Assembly: GCF_037975245.1 (NCBI RefSeq)
Contig: NC_092569.1
Location: 14,220,501-14,284,500, forward strand
DNA: 64,000 bases
Direction of reading: 5' to 3'
DNA from: Apostichopus japonicus
Taxonomy: Eukaryota > Echinodermata > Holothuroidea > Aspidochirotida > Stichopodidae
Shown: one piece after another, positions 23,216 through 33,970 of the stretch
How the letters are laid out: each line of letters starts with the position of its first letter
Numbering within the stretch: position 1 is the first letter of the stretch
Translations under genes and position numbers: made by a program
The notes under the pieces: model-generated
Seen by the model: the letters and a program-made list of their open reading frames with translations, nothing else
Database searches by the model: none
What the model was told of the DNA's origin: nothing

Positions 23216-24203
23216 ATTGTCTTTTAACCACTTAACGTAAGCCTTCGTTTTTCTTGCCCCCTTTCCATGCTTATATCATTTTTAATTCAACTCTAATTTG
23301 CCTTAGTACGGATTTGAATTTGTAGCCTGTTTGTAAATAAAAGTGCAATGTTATTTTTACGATAGATATCATCATAAAGGTATTGTGAATGCTCACAAAA
23401 TGGCAGTTTATAACCGTTCTCATCACACATTATACTATATATCAAGCATGTTGAAACATCAGTATGGAAAAATTATTCCAATATTGTCAGTCAAGAAAGG
23501 AATCATATGAAAATCTGTCAACTAAGAAGTATATCAGGATGCACTGCCACTCATTTACTCTCTGCAATAAGCATGACTATTCTAAAAATCATCCTCACTT
23601 GTATCACCTCTCACAAAACAAAATTTGAGAAAACACCCACCCTCTCTGATTCAATGAAATTAAGGTGATCACTCCCTCCATTTTAATAAATCCTAAAACT
23701 TGTTTTGTTGGGCGTTGGGTTGCACTGTGTTATGTCAAACAGAATGGATTTAAGAGTGTGCATGATGTGACCGAACAATCTGTGTATTGCATATCTTTAA
23801 CTACCTACTGTAATTGCAAGGCAATTCCTAATACTGTATGATAACAACAGTGAATAGGCATCTTGGCCCATTCCAGAGTAATATTAAAAATTAGAGCATA
23901 CCAAAAACATCAGTGAGTCACTCAAAGTCATAGAGTTCAGATTTTTCACTAGGCCTATAGGCCCTATAGTATGTGTAAACCATGTAAATTTCGGAACCGT
24001 AGCTCACACATTGACGTAAAACAACAGCTCTGAGTCTCTCGTTCCAATTATATTGCCGTTACTACTTAAGCCTTACTTAAGCCTAGCAATTGGCAAGTAG
24101 CAAATTGATAGGGTGTTACTAGAATTTCAATTGACCTGTTTGCAAAATAAAGGCATCACGGAGGCCTAGGTGGCTAATACTAATAGGCCTAGGTAAGGCT
24201 TAG
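23216..24203. other. Intergenic sequence, no gene seen
   Basis: No supported coding or repeat structure. The Rex1-like homology stops near 23215. Confidence 0.5.
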
Positions 24204-24360
24204 GGTCATTCCGTGTCCAATCATGGATGGCTGTTAATGCACCATCTCCAAAAATTTCCAAATTTATTGTAAGCTTGGAACACTATGAAATAAGCATATT
24301 ATGAAAAGTTTAGTTGCATTGCTTTAAAATTGGCCGATTTATCACACTTTGAAATTCCGC
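24204..24360 (+). repeat. Dispersed repeat, inverted partner of 59633-59790
   Basis: Reverse-complement match to 59633-59790, sharing CATTCCGTGTC, CTCCAAAAATTTCCAAAT, AATAAGCATATT and CACTTTGAAATTCC in order. Noncoding dispersed repeat of unknown type. Confidence 0.8.
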
Positions 24361-25510
24361 AATTATTGTAATTTAAGGTCATTCAGTCTAATTCAGTGCA
24401 AATTTCAGTGTCATATAAACACATTCAAATTGCTATGTACTTGTCTGTTTCTGGTTTCTTCCATTTAATTAAAATACTTTACTATAAAATGAATGTCAGC
24501 CATTACATACATGCACAGTGTGTATAGTACATACATGTACAGTGTGTATTAGTGCTAGATGTAAACATAGTCTTCTGGCACTCATTGTCCTTATCATAAA
24601 ATATATTTTGTTAGTTTTAAAAATGTCGAATTACACCATACATAAATTGGTGATTTGGCTAACACAGCGTAACTGTGAGTCATTGTGATCTCTCTCTCTA
24701 CAAAGCTTACTATCATAACGTTAGCCTAGCACAGATTCAGGCACATCTGATCGGCTGCTATACTTGTTCTAAAACAATGGCCTAACTCTGAAATTCAGCA
24801 TGACAGAAACATGTTGGTGACTACGAAAGAATTGTGATCTATTTTCATGTGAAACCCGTCTGCAGAAGTTCTTCAATTTTGCTGCGCTCTAATTGCATGG
24901 AGCCTTACTCGAACCGATTCACCGATTTATGACTGTACTACGAAAAGTTTCGCTAGCACAAGTTACAAAACTCACAGCCAACGTTTTGGTCGATCTATCT
25001 CAAGTTTTAATTTCATTTCTACTGTTCTTCGGTATCCTCTACTCACCAACTTAAAATGAAAAAAAGAGTGGGGTTTGGATATGCTCTTTGAAACATTTGG
25101 GGGTAACTTGAATTTTAGACCTAGCGTATTCTTTACTCTAGCCTAACAATTGCAAGTTGCACAATTACACAGTAGGTTAGCCTGGTTAGGCTGCGTAACT
25201 GAAGACAACGTGGGGCGTAACATTTAGTTCATACGCGGATTTACCCACTTATAGCCCCATTTGCCAAAGCCTACGAGACTATCAGTCAGGCTAGGCTTGT
25301 ACATGGTAAATGATACAGGTACCGTCTAAACAAATGGAAATTTATGTTTTATGATAATGAAATTGAAATGCTGCATCGTCATCAGTTTAAAACCGCCGAC
25401 CATTATTATCATGGGGGTTAGAAGAAGTTGCCAAAAATAACCTGGCATCAAGATTCCCAGTCATTTCTGTCTTTCCTAAGGGTTGCTATCTCAGACCTCA
25501 TTTAAGCCCC
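24361..25510. other. Intergenic sequence
   Basis: Contains a small tandem duplication of about 24 bp at 24506-24556 (ACATACATGCACAGTGTGTA). Nothing else is supported. Confidence 0.5.
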
Positions 25511-25860
25511 ACTGTCCTCTAGTAGGAATGCAGGAAGGTTTTATGCCTTGCACTAGGGGTACCATGTTTTGGCTCCCAGAGAATGGACTTGTTGGCTGCT
25601 TCTTCTGGGTGTCGGTGGTAGTGACCAGCTGTTTCCAACTAATATCAAGGGCAGCCCCCAGTAATCTTGTGCAACAATCGTCTATGTTCCTTTCCAGTTG
25701 CTTGATAATAGTCCATGTTACAGAACCATACAGGAATACTGGCTCAACTAGAATTAGAAAAACATTGACTTTTGTTTCTCTAGGGAGTCCGACATCCAGA
25801 TCTTATTTAGCTTGTTGACAGCTTGCCATGTTTGGCACTTGCGAACATGAATATCCTGCT
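25511..25860 (-). mobile_element. Non-LTR reverse transcriptase C-terminal fragment
   Basis: Minus-strand pieces read WQAVNKLNKIWMSDSLEKQK, then in another frame LPRETKVNVFLILVEPV, FLYGSVTWTIIKQLERNIDD and TRLLGAALDISWKQ, then a WEPKHG-like remnant. The order AW..NKL.KIW, LPR..KV..F, LYGS.TWT, RML.AL..SW, LW.PKHG is that of the RT C-terminal region of RTE-like and related LINEs. It is broken by frameshifts and truncated on both sides. The clade is uncertain. Confidence 0.65.
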
Positions 25861-26753
25861 TTGTGATTGCTATGCGAGCTCCCAGCTATGCAAATTTTGC
25901 AACAAAACATCGATTCAACATGTTGGAGTATTAAATAGGCCGATCCAATCACAAACAATGCTAGACTATACATATAGTTAGCAAAAGGGAAATCCACAGA
26001 TATATGTGCAGCTCCTACGTCATCCTTCGTGGTTTTCTTTTGCTGCTCAGCAAGAGTTGGTCAAAACACACAAAAAAATGTTTTGTCCGATATTGAAAAA
26101 CAATTTTTGTGTACAGAGTTTTTGCCAAAACTGTTGAAAGAATCTAAAATGACTTTATCTTTATGTCCATATATATTTTTTAAACTGAATAATTTAATTT
26201 GCTTGTAAGATATTTTTCTCGGAAGAAATTCTTAAAATAGTCACCATTCTTTCGATTGACAGCCTATACATCACATTTTTTTTCTGATCCCCCATCAAGA
26301 ACAGTTGGAGTAAACCCCTCCCCTATGCTTACGTATCTTTTCACCTTAGAATGGCGATGCATACTGTTTGATGAACATTGGTCTGAACACAAAATTATGT
26401 AACTGAGCATAAAATATTGAATTTTAGGACCGTCGCTTTCGAAAACATGCCGAGCGACTTGTGCCAATGGAGGTCAGTATTTTGATGGATGGGTGTGTTA
26501 TGTCCAACAGATTACTGGCATTGGTTTGTGATGATCAGCATTGGCTACAGTAGCCTATTAATGGTACAGCAGTAAAAATCCAAATGTGTTGAAGAGATGT
26601 ATCCATATTGGCTATTGTAAGTGATTATGTGTGTTTACATAGTGTAGTGTAACCACAGCTTCATTTAAAAAGTAATATTTGGAAAACTGTGTATACATTT
26701 GTTATTAGCAATATTGATACCAACCATACCTTTAATTTCATTTTAACTTTCAG
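25861..26753. other. Intergenic sequence, no gene seen
   Basis: No supported features before the acceptor at 26751-26753. Confidence 0.45.
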
Positions 26754-26872
26754 AAAACTGCATAAACGAAAAAGAGTCATTTGACCTTTTCAATAATGAT
26801 GTGTTGAAGGGGCTTATCCCACAAAGTGGACTTCGTTTGAAATTTGCTGCCAGATTGAAGTTTTATCGTCAG
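26754..26872 (+). CDS. SAM-like domain exon
   Basis: A 119-bp block preceded by a strong acceptor (TTCATTTTAACTTTCAG) and followed by a GTAATG donor. One frame is open throughout and reads NEKESFDLFNNDVLKGLIPQ, then SGLRLKFAARLKFYRQ. The pattern ..DLFN..DVLK.LIP..G.RLKF...L. matches the C-terminal helices of sterile alpha motif domains, which mediate protein-protein interaction. In several animals an exon of this type opens multi-domain genes that also carry C2H2 fingers and CACTA-transposase-like regions; the next relics on this strand are of just those kinds. The donor and open frame are intact. Its parent gene looks broken downstream. Confidence 0.55.
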
Positions 26873-26949
26873 GTAATGTAACTGCACTGTAAATGCATTT
26901 AACACATTTAACAACAATGGTACAGTATTTGTGAAATGCAAAAGCAACG

Positions 26950-27159
26950 AGATTAACATGCTTTATGTGTGAACAACATATTCATGGCAATTCCAGTAAC
27001 CTCTTTCAACATGTACGTGTAATACATAACCATATCAATAACGGTGTGTTTAATAAATTTGCTACATGTGGTCAAGAGGGCTGCCTACGCACTTATTACC
27101 ATACATGGAGTTTTAAAAGACATTTGAACTCACATTTTCATTTCTTCATTCCAGTTTAA
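26950..27159 (+). CDS. Two C2H2-like zinc fingers
   Basis: An open frame contains CFMC...H...H (Cys-x2-Cys-x13-His-x4-His) followed by CGQEGC...H...H (Cys-x4-Cys-x12-His-x3-His, with the SFKRHLNSH ending typical of a finger). The frame extends a few codons upstream of the ATG at 26965 and stops at 27157-27159. It lies 78 bp after the SAM-like exon on the same strand. Possibly it is an exon of the same gene, with the end running into an intron. It could also be an independent finger-gene fragment. Confidence 0.55.
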   Translation, partial: RLTCFMCEQHIHGNSSNLFQHVRVIHNHINNGVFNKFATCGQEGCLRTYYHTWSFKRHLNSHFHFFIPV

Positions 27160-27299
27160 ATTAACACAATAAATGTATATATAGGATAAAAATATAACAA
27201 TATACAGAACATCAAAATACAGGTTACCACATATAAAAGTTTATGAGATGAAGTTAATAATGAAACATAAAAAAGCGTTACAAAAGTTATCAAACTTAT

Positions 27300-27495
27300 C
27301 AACAGACTAAAACAAAGGATCTAAGAAGCTGTCTTTACCAGTTTACAAAAGGGGGCTACTCTGTAAATAAAAACAGTTCTTAAATAGTAACAATTCTAAA
27401 ACATTATCAAAAAGCTACAATAAAGGATCTAAGGAGCCGTTTTGTACAAAAGGGGCTGCTCTGTAAATAAACGAGTTCTTAAAAAGTATAATTAA
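27300..27495. repeat. Local duplication of about 110 bp
   Basis: The words AAAGGATCTAAG, ACAAAAGGGG and CTCTGTAAATAAA recur in order about 110 bp apart (first copy near 27310-27395, second near 27420-27490). Confidence 0.6.
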
Positions 27496-27504
27496 TAGTT
27501 TAGT

Positions 27505-27655
27505 ATTTCAGTTTAGTATTTAATAGTTTAGTATTTCAGTTTTATAAATGCTGTCATATTTTATTGCTTTTGTCTTCAAGTTCTAAATTTTATTGTTTTT
27601 TAATAATTATTGTTAAATTATTTTTATCTGTATTTCTTAGGATGCAACTTTATTC
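27505..27655 (+). mobile_element. L2-like LINE 3' UTR fragment
   Basis: Matches the reverse complement of 60945-61080, the 3' UTR of the L2-like LINE near the end of this window. Shared words include CTGTCATATTTTATTGCTT and TTCTTAGGATGCAA. It therefore is a small plus-strand remnant of the same LINE family. It sits between the finger exon and the MITE, so the apparent acceptor TTTCTTAG at its end is LINE sequence, not a splice site. Confidence 0.75.
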
Positions 27656-27752
27656 ATATTGGTCAGATTGGTCAAATAGGATTGATGAAATGAGGATACC
27701 TTACAGTGGAACACATCATGAGGGACTTGGACGGATTGGTGGTATGTTGGAT

Positions 27753-28082
27753 CAGTGGCGTAGGAAAGTACTTTTGAGTGGGGGGGGGGCTAAAGACTGA
27801 TGGCCGGCCTGGTGGAGGGGTCTAAGGGGAGGGGGTGTACCCCTCCCCTTTGGATTTTTTTGCATTTCCAGGTGGCCTCAGATGAAATTTGGTGCAATAT
27901 AGCACACTCCAACACCCACTCCATTTTTTAAATAATTTTGCATTTTCACCTGGCCTTAGATGCAGTTTGGTGCTCCAAATGAGATTTTTTTCTCATTTGG
28001 AAATGAAAAGGGGTTTTCTGACTTGCGAAGCTAGGGGGGGGGGGGCGGAATGATACTTCCGCCCCACCATATTTTATCACTG
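27753..28082. mobile_element. hAT-like MITE with CAGTG ends
   Basis: The left end reads CAGTGGCGTAGGAAAGT and the right end finishes CACTG. Short G-rich inner ends (GGGGGGGG near 27780 and 28034) are roughly symmetric. CAGTGGCGTA is a familiar hAT-type terminus. No convincing 8-bp duplication is visible. No coding capacity in its 330 bp. Confidence 0.45.
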
Positions 28083-28110
28083 GGGGAAATGCCAATAGTA
28101 ACGAACCCAT

Positions 28111-28398
28111 TTGAAGAAGAAAGGACAAAACATAAACACAAAAATGTACTTTGAAGAATCACAAAACTTTCTCAAACCTTTGGAAATTACAATTGGGTGT
28201 GCACCTAGAATACATGCAGCTACAGGGGAAGTACGGCAGGTGCCCATACACAAAACGTTTCAGTATGTACCAGTTCAACAAGTTATGAGACTTGTTTTAG
28301 AGAGTCCTGGATATATGGAGAGTATTATGAAATACAATGTAAGTGAGGATGGAATCTTGAGAGATATTGTTGATGGAAGCTACTGCAGGCGGAGTTAG
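28111..28398 (+). CDS. CACTA (EnSpm)-transposase-like fragment, upstream part
   Basis: An open frame of 95 codons reads YFEESQNFLKPLEITIG near residue 13, then KTFQYVPVQQVMRLVLESPG, then EDGILRDIVDGSYC before the stop. The order (Y..E.F....P.EI.LG, F.YVP....L..LL, D..L.D..DG..F) matches a multi-copy animal protein family that I associate with EnSpm/CACTA-type transposases on account of its similarity to TNP2 regions; that link is inference from memory. The frame ends in GGS*, where family members continue, so this is truncated. It lies directly after the MITE and before a further piece at 28588. Confidence 0.5.
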   Translation: MKKKGQNINTKMYFEESQNFLKPLEITIGCAPRIHAATGEVRQVPIHKTFQYVPVQQVMRLVLESPGYMESIMKYNVSEDGILRDIVDGSYCRRS

Positions 28399-28587
28399 GA
28401 ATTGATGAAGGGAATGTAATATTCAAGAGTTACTATTTATAATCCACTGTTAATATCTTGCTATTTATTGATAAAACTGAAATCACAAATCCATGAAGTG
28501 CAAATGCAGGGTCACATACATTAGGTATGATATACTTTTCGATTAAAATCTTCCTGCGAAATTGTCATCATCATTGAACAACTGTTT

Positions 28588-28794
28588 CTTCTTGCAAGTC
28601 ATGTGATGGTATAACGATTTTGGTCTTGATGATATTATCGCGCCTCTTGTTAGTGACCTAAAGTCTTTAAACAAACATTTAATTAATGCAGCAGCATTGA
28701 TAGGCAAAATTCATGTTTCCTTTGGCAAAGGTCATACAGATATCTTAAAAAAGCATGCAGTGGAAGATGTTACAATATTGAGAAGTTTTTCATA
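28588..28794 (+). pseudogene. CACTA-transposase-like fragment, downstream part
   Basis: One frame reads YNDFGLDDIIAPLVSDLKSL and then NAAALIGKIHVSFGKGHTD to a stop near 28792. In the same transposase-like family the DG..F region is followed by KYG.D.ILKPLV.DL..LE..GI, then a glycine-containing strand, which fits. It is separated from 28111-28398 by about 190 bp lacking the intermediate conserved region, and the hallmark GDN..H motif is not preserved. Broken copy. Confidence 0.45.
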
Positions 28795-28815
28795 GATTTT
28801 GAAGGTAATTTCAAG

Positions 28816-29114
28816 ATAAAATTTTGGATGATCTGAAAACTTGGTGATGTATCTGCATCAAAATTGAAGTTGAGCTCATTTCGTGGTATGTTAAACCACC
28901 TTAATGGACGCTGCTTTTGGTCAATGTCAAAAAGGGTCAAATTATTTGAGCCCTGAGTAAGATTTTATTATTTTTTTGTGTGTAAAGGTTACATTAGTCA
29001 CAGTACGTACGCTTGGTATGTAAATCAACCTTAGAAAAATTTGCAATCACCTCTTTTAATTCTTTTTTGGTCACCTTCTGTAGGTAGCGGTCAGCTCTGA
29101 AGCCTTGTAAATAC
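28816..29114. repeat. Dispersed repeat, copy 2 (with 20041-20345)
   Basis: Partner of 20041-20345 in the same orientation. It begins right after the stop of the transposase-like fragment. Confidence 0.85.
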
Positions 29115-29883
29115 AAATATTCCAACCTGAAGTTTACATGAACGTGATATGGCGTGTGTATAGATACATATTAATGAATACTTAAACACTGAAATGTTTT
29201 GGTGCGGTCACAGCTCAACAGAATTCAAAGACCGAAACCTGTTAATGCAATCATCATAAACTTGATGCATTTTATGGTGTATAGTTATCTATTAGTGTGT
29301 AAAACTTTTAATGGTGGGAATGGAGATCAAAGGTCAAGTCGGAATCAATATTAGTCAAACTATAGAACGCTTGTATATCAAAAGTTTTTATTTGAACGTA
29401 AAATCTTTGCACCATTATAAAGTATAATCTAAAGCATGGGTATCTTTCAGACTTGGTATACTTCAGTTCAAGACTGCTAAAAATGGTCAAAGGTTGACAA
29501 ATTATGAGCGCAGGCATTCATTAACTGTTCTCATTGAAACGTGGAAAGGAATTTTTCAAAGCCTTGGAATGAACACAGAAGGTTATAGCCTTAGTCTTAC
29601 AGAAAAAATATATAATGAAGTAATTGAACACTGTCTAAGGTCATTTTATATACTATGAATTAAGTGTATTTACTGGTATAAAGGATACATATTTACACCA
29701 AAGTTAACTGATTGTAGTACATTATATTTAATTCAGTTGTATGTAAACCGGTAATTATCAGATACAACTACTGAACAGTAGTGGCGGTAGGTAACATGAG
29801 CTCTTGTTATTTCGTATTTCATACATTTGCAGAGTCTAATTCAACAGTTACTAGACTTGCATATATACTGTTATCTTTACCAG
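29115..29883. other. Intronic or intergenic sequence
   Basis: No coding motif recognised. Ends with the acceptor TATCTTTACCAG used by the next exon. Confidence 0.4.
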
Positions 29884-30003
29884 GATTCCTCAACAACTTC
29901 TGAGCAGCCCGGCTTATCAAGAAAATATGAAACTTATAATGAGTATCAATCAACAAACACAGAAGCATCACTCCACTATGTTGTCAATAAAGGTTGTATT
30001 GAG
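29884..30003 (+). CDS. Penultimate exon of Death-domain gene
   Basis: A 120-bp block between acceptor TATCTTTACCAG and donor GAG|GTAACT. It is open in phase 0 for exactly 40 codons, starting DSSTTSEQPGLSRKYE. The sequence is polar and rich in Ser, Thr, Tyr and Asn, as in linkers. Splicing to 30540 keeps the frame at both junctions. No domain is recognised in this exon. Upstream exons were not found in the window. Confidence 0.5.
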
Positions 30004-30539
30004 GTAACTGGTTGGTTGGTTCCTTCTTGAATTGAAAGAGAGAGTATCATAGATCTTTAGCTCACCTATAACTGTTTATTACTGATAATATGAATAAGGT
30101 AACTAACATACCTTGGGCGTTATTTGTGAGAGTCACATATATAGCGCTACCTTACATTGAGTCAACGCTGATATTCAGGTAGCTTTCTTATCTTGGTAAA
30201 TTAGTTGCTATAGCTACGAAAATTACCATCCTTGGAATACGTTGTCACATATGATCTAAGTATTCGTTTCTGACATTCAGTGAGGTGCTAACAACTTTTA
30301 TCGAACTTATTTCAGATGTCATAATGTGTCGTCACATGAATCAAGAAAGATACATCATTTTTTAACAAGAACAACACAAAGAAATCTGCGATTTTATAAA
30401 TATTAATTTCATCACACTAAATACAACAATGTTTCTTAATGACTGTGAGCCAGAACGAGACTGCAATGTCGTATTTTACTGGTTGTCTTTTAATTTCTCT
30501 GAAAGTGCATTAAAGCTATTTTATGACACTTTCCCTCAG

Positions 30540-30785
30540 CGTTTGTCTGGAGCAATTTCGAGAAATTGGCGGGAAGTTGGCAGAAAGCTCGAAATAAGTG
30601 ACGAAGACCTGGACATACTTCAATCAGATACGACTGGGGGACACAAAGAAAAAGTTTATCAAATGCTAAATAAATGGAAGCAACAAAATGGAGGGAACGC
30701 AACTTACAAGAGACTTGGAGATGCGCTAGAAAGCAGTGGTCGTAAGGATCTGCAACAATGGCTGGAACAAGAAGGTATTTTGTGA
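30540..30785 (+). CDS. Death-domain protein, C-terminal exon
   Basis: The acceptor TATGACACTTTCCCTCAG precedes 30540 and the exon is open in phase 0 for 81 codons to a TGA. The peptide contains NWREVGRKLEISDEDLDILQ, then KVYQMLNKWKQQNGGNATYK, then RLGDALESSGRKDLQQWL. This is a Death domain almost end to end: the W..LGR.L.....DI..I helix pair, the Y.ML..W.......T...L..AL helices and the terminal R.DL. Death domains act in apoptosis and innate immune adaptors by homotypic assembly. Sequence upstream of 30540 is also open but includes the pyrimidine tract. Which family (FADD-like, TRADD-like, other) cannot be told from this exon. A candidate poly(A) signal AATAAA lies near 30927. Confidence 0.85.
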   Translation, partial: RLSGAISRNWREVGRKLEISDEDLDILQSDTTGGHKEKVYQMLNKWKQQNGGNATYKRLGDALESSGRKDLQQWLEQEGIL

Positions 30786-32110
30786 ATTGGATGGTGAAAA
30801 AACCACCAATATAGCAATCGAGTTAATGAGAATAGAATTAGCAACAGTTTATTGACTACTGGTACGTAGAAGAACCTAAACAAGGACATATTTAATTACA
30901 ATCGTATTTTTTGTATAATAATGTCAAATAAATATGTAGAAATCAGCAATTAATTTTACCCAAAACTTATTCTTTGTTAGTAAGTGGGTTCACTGGATTT
31001 TTAAATACCAGCTTGGGGAGGGGTATTGTTGCTTCTAGAAGGAGTGTTTCTTTTTCAAATTAATTACTATTGTCTCCTAGGAAGCTTGTAGAAGTCGATT
31101 ACAAAAGCACATCTGGTCTTTGTTTGAGTAGGAGAAGGGAGACAATGGAAAAAATTAAAAGGGCCTGTGACAGGAAATGTCATGTGAAAGGTCAAAAATT
31201 ATTTATATACACAATTAATAAGTCCCACATGAAAACATGGGGGTGGGGCGGGGGTGGGGGAGAGTGGAACATTGTCAGGCTCTGACTAGTAGTATGTGAT
31301 GAACCTTAACAGTGTCATTAGTTCCCTCTTACATGCAGTCAGGGTGGGGTGGAGAGGGACACTGTTTGGTACAGGCAAAATAATGAAAAGCACAAAGAAA
31401 AGGATAACAAACAAGATTTTATCATTGCTATGTTCTTTTTATTGTGTCCTGTCACAGTGAACCGCAGAAGAAGGCAAGGTATAAAGGTTTTCAGCTTAAA
31501 CATCAAGCTTCCTTTGGGTAGGATTTGTTCATGGGAGGGGCACAACTTTTATTATGGGGGGGGGGGTCTGATTGACTCTAGCGTTGCTTTGAAAGATCAC
31601 AGATGGCACCATTGACATCTTTTGTAGCGCTTTTTAAAACTTTCCATTTGATAGGTCACTGGAACTCAAATTGTTGCTCTGTGTGAGAGCCTCTAGATGT
31701 AAACACATTCACTGCACTTATGTACAGTAAATACCAAAAGTTCTGAATTGTTTTGAAATCTATTTTACACGATTTTGGGAAATCTATGTTTAACAATGAC
31801 AACTACTAAAAACTGCATATTATAGGCTCACAGATGAAACAATATTCACTAGCAGCATTTCTTGTTCAGAAATATACTTTCACCCTTTGTTATGATTTCA
31901 TGTATTGATTCTGACAAGAATATTCAAATGAAAAAAAAAATTCCAGTCCAGTTAATAATATCATGTTGTTCACATGGATTTGAAATCACATTCTACTGAC
32001 ATCAGATGACCATTGCCTTGTTAACACAATTGCAGAGAATGAGTAATTTCTGTGAGGAAAAACCTGTACAGCTTATTAAGAAAAAAGAGAAAGACAAGTC
32101 ACACACTTAC
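30786..32110. other. 3' flank and intergenic sequence
   Basis: Contains AATAAA near 30927 and G homopolymers near 31245 and 31555. No supported coding. Confidence 0.45.
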
Positions 32111-32303
32111 CTGAAGAGAAAATTTCCACAGCAAGGAACCAAGTTCATTACAATCTTCTCCATGTTGGAGAAAGACTGTTGATTAAGTGCATGAAAATGT
32201 GTACCTTCTTTTGCTTTAAATCGATCCCAAATGTTGTTGCCGCTTGCATTAGACCAATTAGCAAAGAGTATTGAGACGTGACAATTAATACTCACATCGG
32301 CAG
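32111..32303 (-). CDS. Internal exon of an unidentified minus-strand gene
   Basis: On the minus strand, acceptor TTGGTCATCAG and a consensus GTAAGT donor bound a 193-bp block that is open in one frame. The peptide includes CHVSILFANWSNASGNNIWD, RFKAKEGTHFHALNQQ and NMEKIVMNLVPCCGNFLF. The composition (Trp, Cys, His, balanced charge) and both splice sites argue for a genuine exon. I do not recognise the family. Other exons of the gene may lie at higher coordinates, but none is secure. The 34172-34357 minus-strand frame is a weak candidate. Confidence 0.55.
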
Positions 32304-32699
32304 CTGATGACCAAAATTATTGTCTTCTTGTGCTCAGCATATAGGTATGGTTTGCAAGGTTTTCACATTCTGACTACACATGACCTTTGACCACCAAAAA
32401 CAATAAGTCTCTTGATTCTTGAACTCAACATGTCACAACAACGTTTTTAATATGAAATTGGTCCAAGCTTCCTTTCTTGAGATATCAAGTTTAAAAGCAA
32501 CGCATCACAAACACATCACTCATCCACCTGCATGACTACAAATTATCATTGGAACCAAAAACTGATATTTCTATCAATACAGAAAATATCTTGGGGCCAT
32601 TTCAACGACTGAGGCAGCTTTTAATTTAATTTTTAGGGGGAGAAAAGGATAGATCATTTGGAAGGAAACTGCACAACAAGAAAATGTAATATATTGACA

Positions 32700-32860
32700 T
32701 ACCTTCAATGTGAAAAAGGGCAACATACTGTGGTGCAAAATCTACACAATGATACAATATTTCAGCCATTGACTGCAAAATGAAAAGCATGTGGCTAAGC
32801 TTGAAGCCTAACTAGACCGTATGTGCTACCTTCACACTCTCACGAATTAAGTCACCTGAT
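32700..32860. repeat. Diverged repeat, partner of 33840-33970
   Basis: Shares CCTTCA.TGTGAAAAAGGGCAAC, ACAATGATACA.TATT and GAAAAGCATGTG in order with 33840-33970, and its tail resembles the tandem unit at 33069-33659. Confidence 0.7.
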
Positions 32861-33068
32861 ATTGCACACCACATTAAAATCCTATGCTATTCTTTGTGTA
32901 GGCCTGCTGACATATGTACCATTTGATGAACCTACTGTACAATAGCCTGTTCTGGGTTGGGGGGGGGGGTGGGATGGGTGGTTTATTGCTTACTCTACAC
33001 ACTAGTGATATCTTGAAATATACTAACACTCTCATAACTAAGAGAAACCTATATTGTATCATATACAT

Positions 33069-33659
33069 ATCATATAAAGTATAGTCTACTGATCTATTAG
33101 ATATATGCCCCCAGTGTAGACCTTAGGTACAGTATTACAAAGTATTATTAAGCCACTAACAGAAACAGTAAAGAGTATGTGGCAAAGCTTCACACCAAGC
33201 AATATGGTGTGTGCTGCCTTCACACTCTCACTTATTCCAGTTGCATGACAATACCTTAGGCCAATTGCCTATCATATACATTATAGTCTACTGATCTATT
33301 AGATATATGCCCCCAGTGTAGACCGTAGGTACAGTATTACAAAGTATTATTAAGCCACTAACAGAAACAGTAAAGAGTATGTGGCAAAGCTTCACACCAA
33401 GCAATATGGTGTGTGCTGCCTTCACACTCTCACTTATTCCAGTTGCATGACAATACCTTAGGCCAATTGCCTATCATATACAGTATAGTCTACTGATCTA
33501 TTAGATATATGCCCCCAGTGTAGACCTTAAGTATTACAAAGTATTATTAAGCCACTAACAGAAACAGTAAAGAGTATGTGGCAAAGCTTCACACCAAGCA
33601 ATATGGTGTGTGCTGCCTTCACACTCTCACTTATTCCAGTTGCATGACAATACCTTAGG
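33069..33659. repeat. 201-202 bp tandem repeat, about three copies
   Basis: Copies start at 33069, 33270 and 33472 with nearly identical sequence (for example TATAGTCTACTGATCTATTA and GGCAAAGCTTCACACCAAGC). Copy 3 lacks a few bases after GACCTTA. High identity indicates recent or homogenised duplication. Confidence 0.95.
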
Positions 33660-33839
33660 AAAACCATATTAACTTAACTAATATACATACATAGACCTAT
33701 CTTGGGATAAACCTACAGACATTAGTGTCATTCAATGAGATTCACTGTAGACTAGTCTTGATAACATACTTGTACTGTAGCTATGGGTTTGTGGGTTTGG
33801 GGAGGGTTGGGGCAAATTGACTTGACTTGGAGAATTGCC

Positions 33840-33970
33840 ATACCTTCAGTGTGAAAAAGGGCAACCAGACCTACTTCACAATGATACAGTATTCAGCGAT
33901 TGACTGCAAAAACGAAAAGCATGTGACCATGTGGTTTGTGCTGCCTCAAAGCTCTCACACATAACAGTCT
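33840..33970. repeat. Diverged repeat, partner of 32700-32860
   Basis: Second copy of the unit at 32700-32860. Together they bracket the tandem array, suggesting a larger duplicated unit. Confidence 0.65.

Noticed and set aside
27638-27800. Possible exon after TTTCTTAG at 27641
   Set aside because: The apparent acceptor and following bases match the L2-like LINE 3' UTR at 60945-61080.
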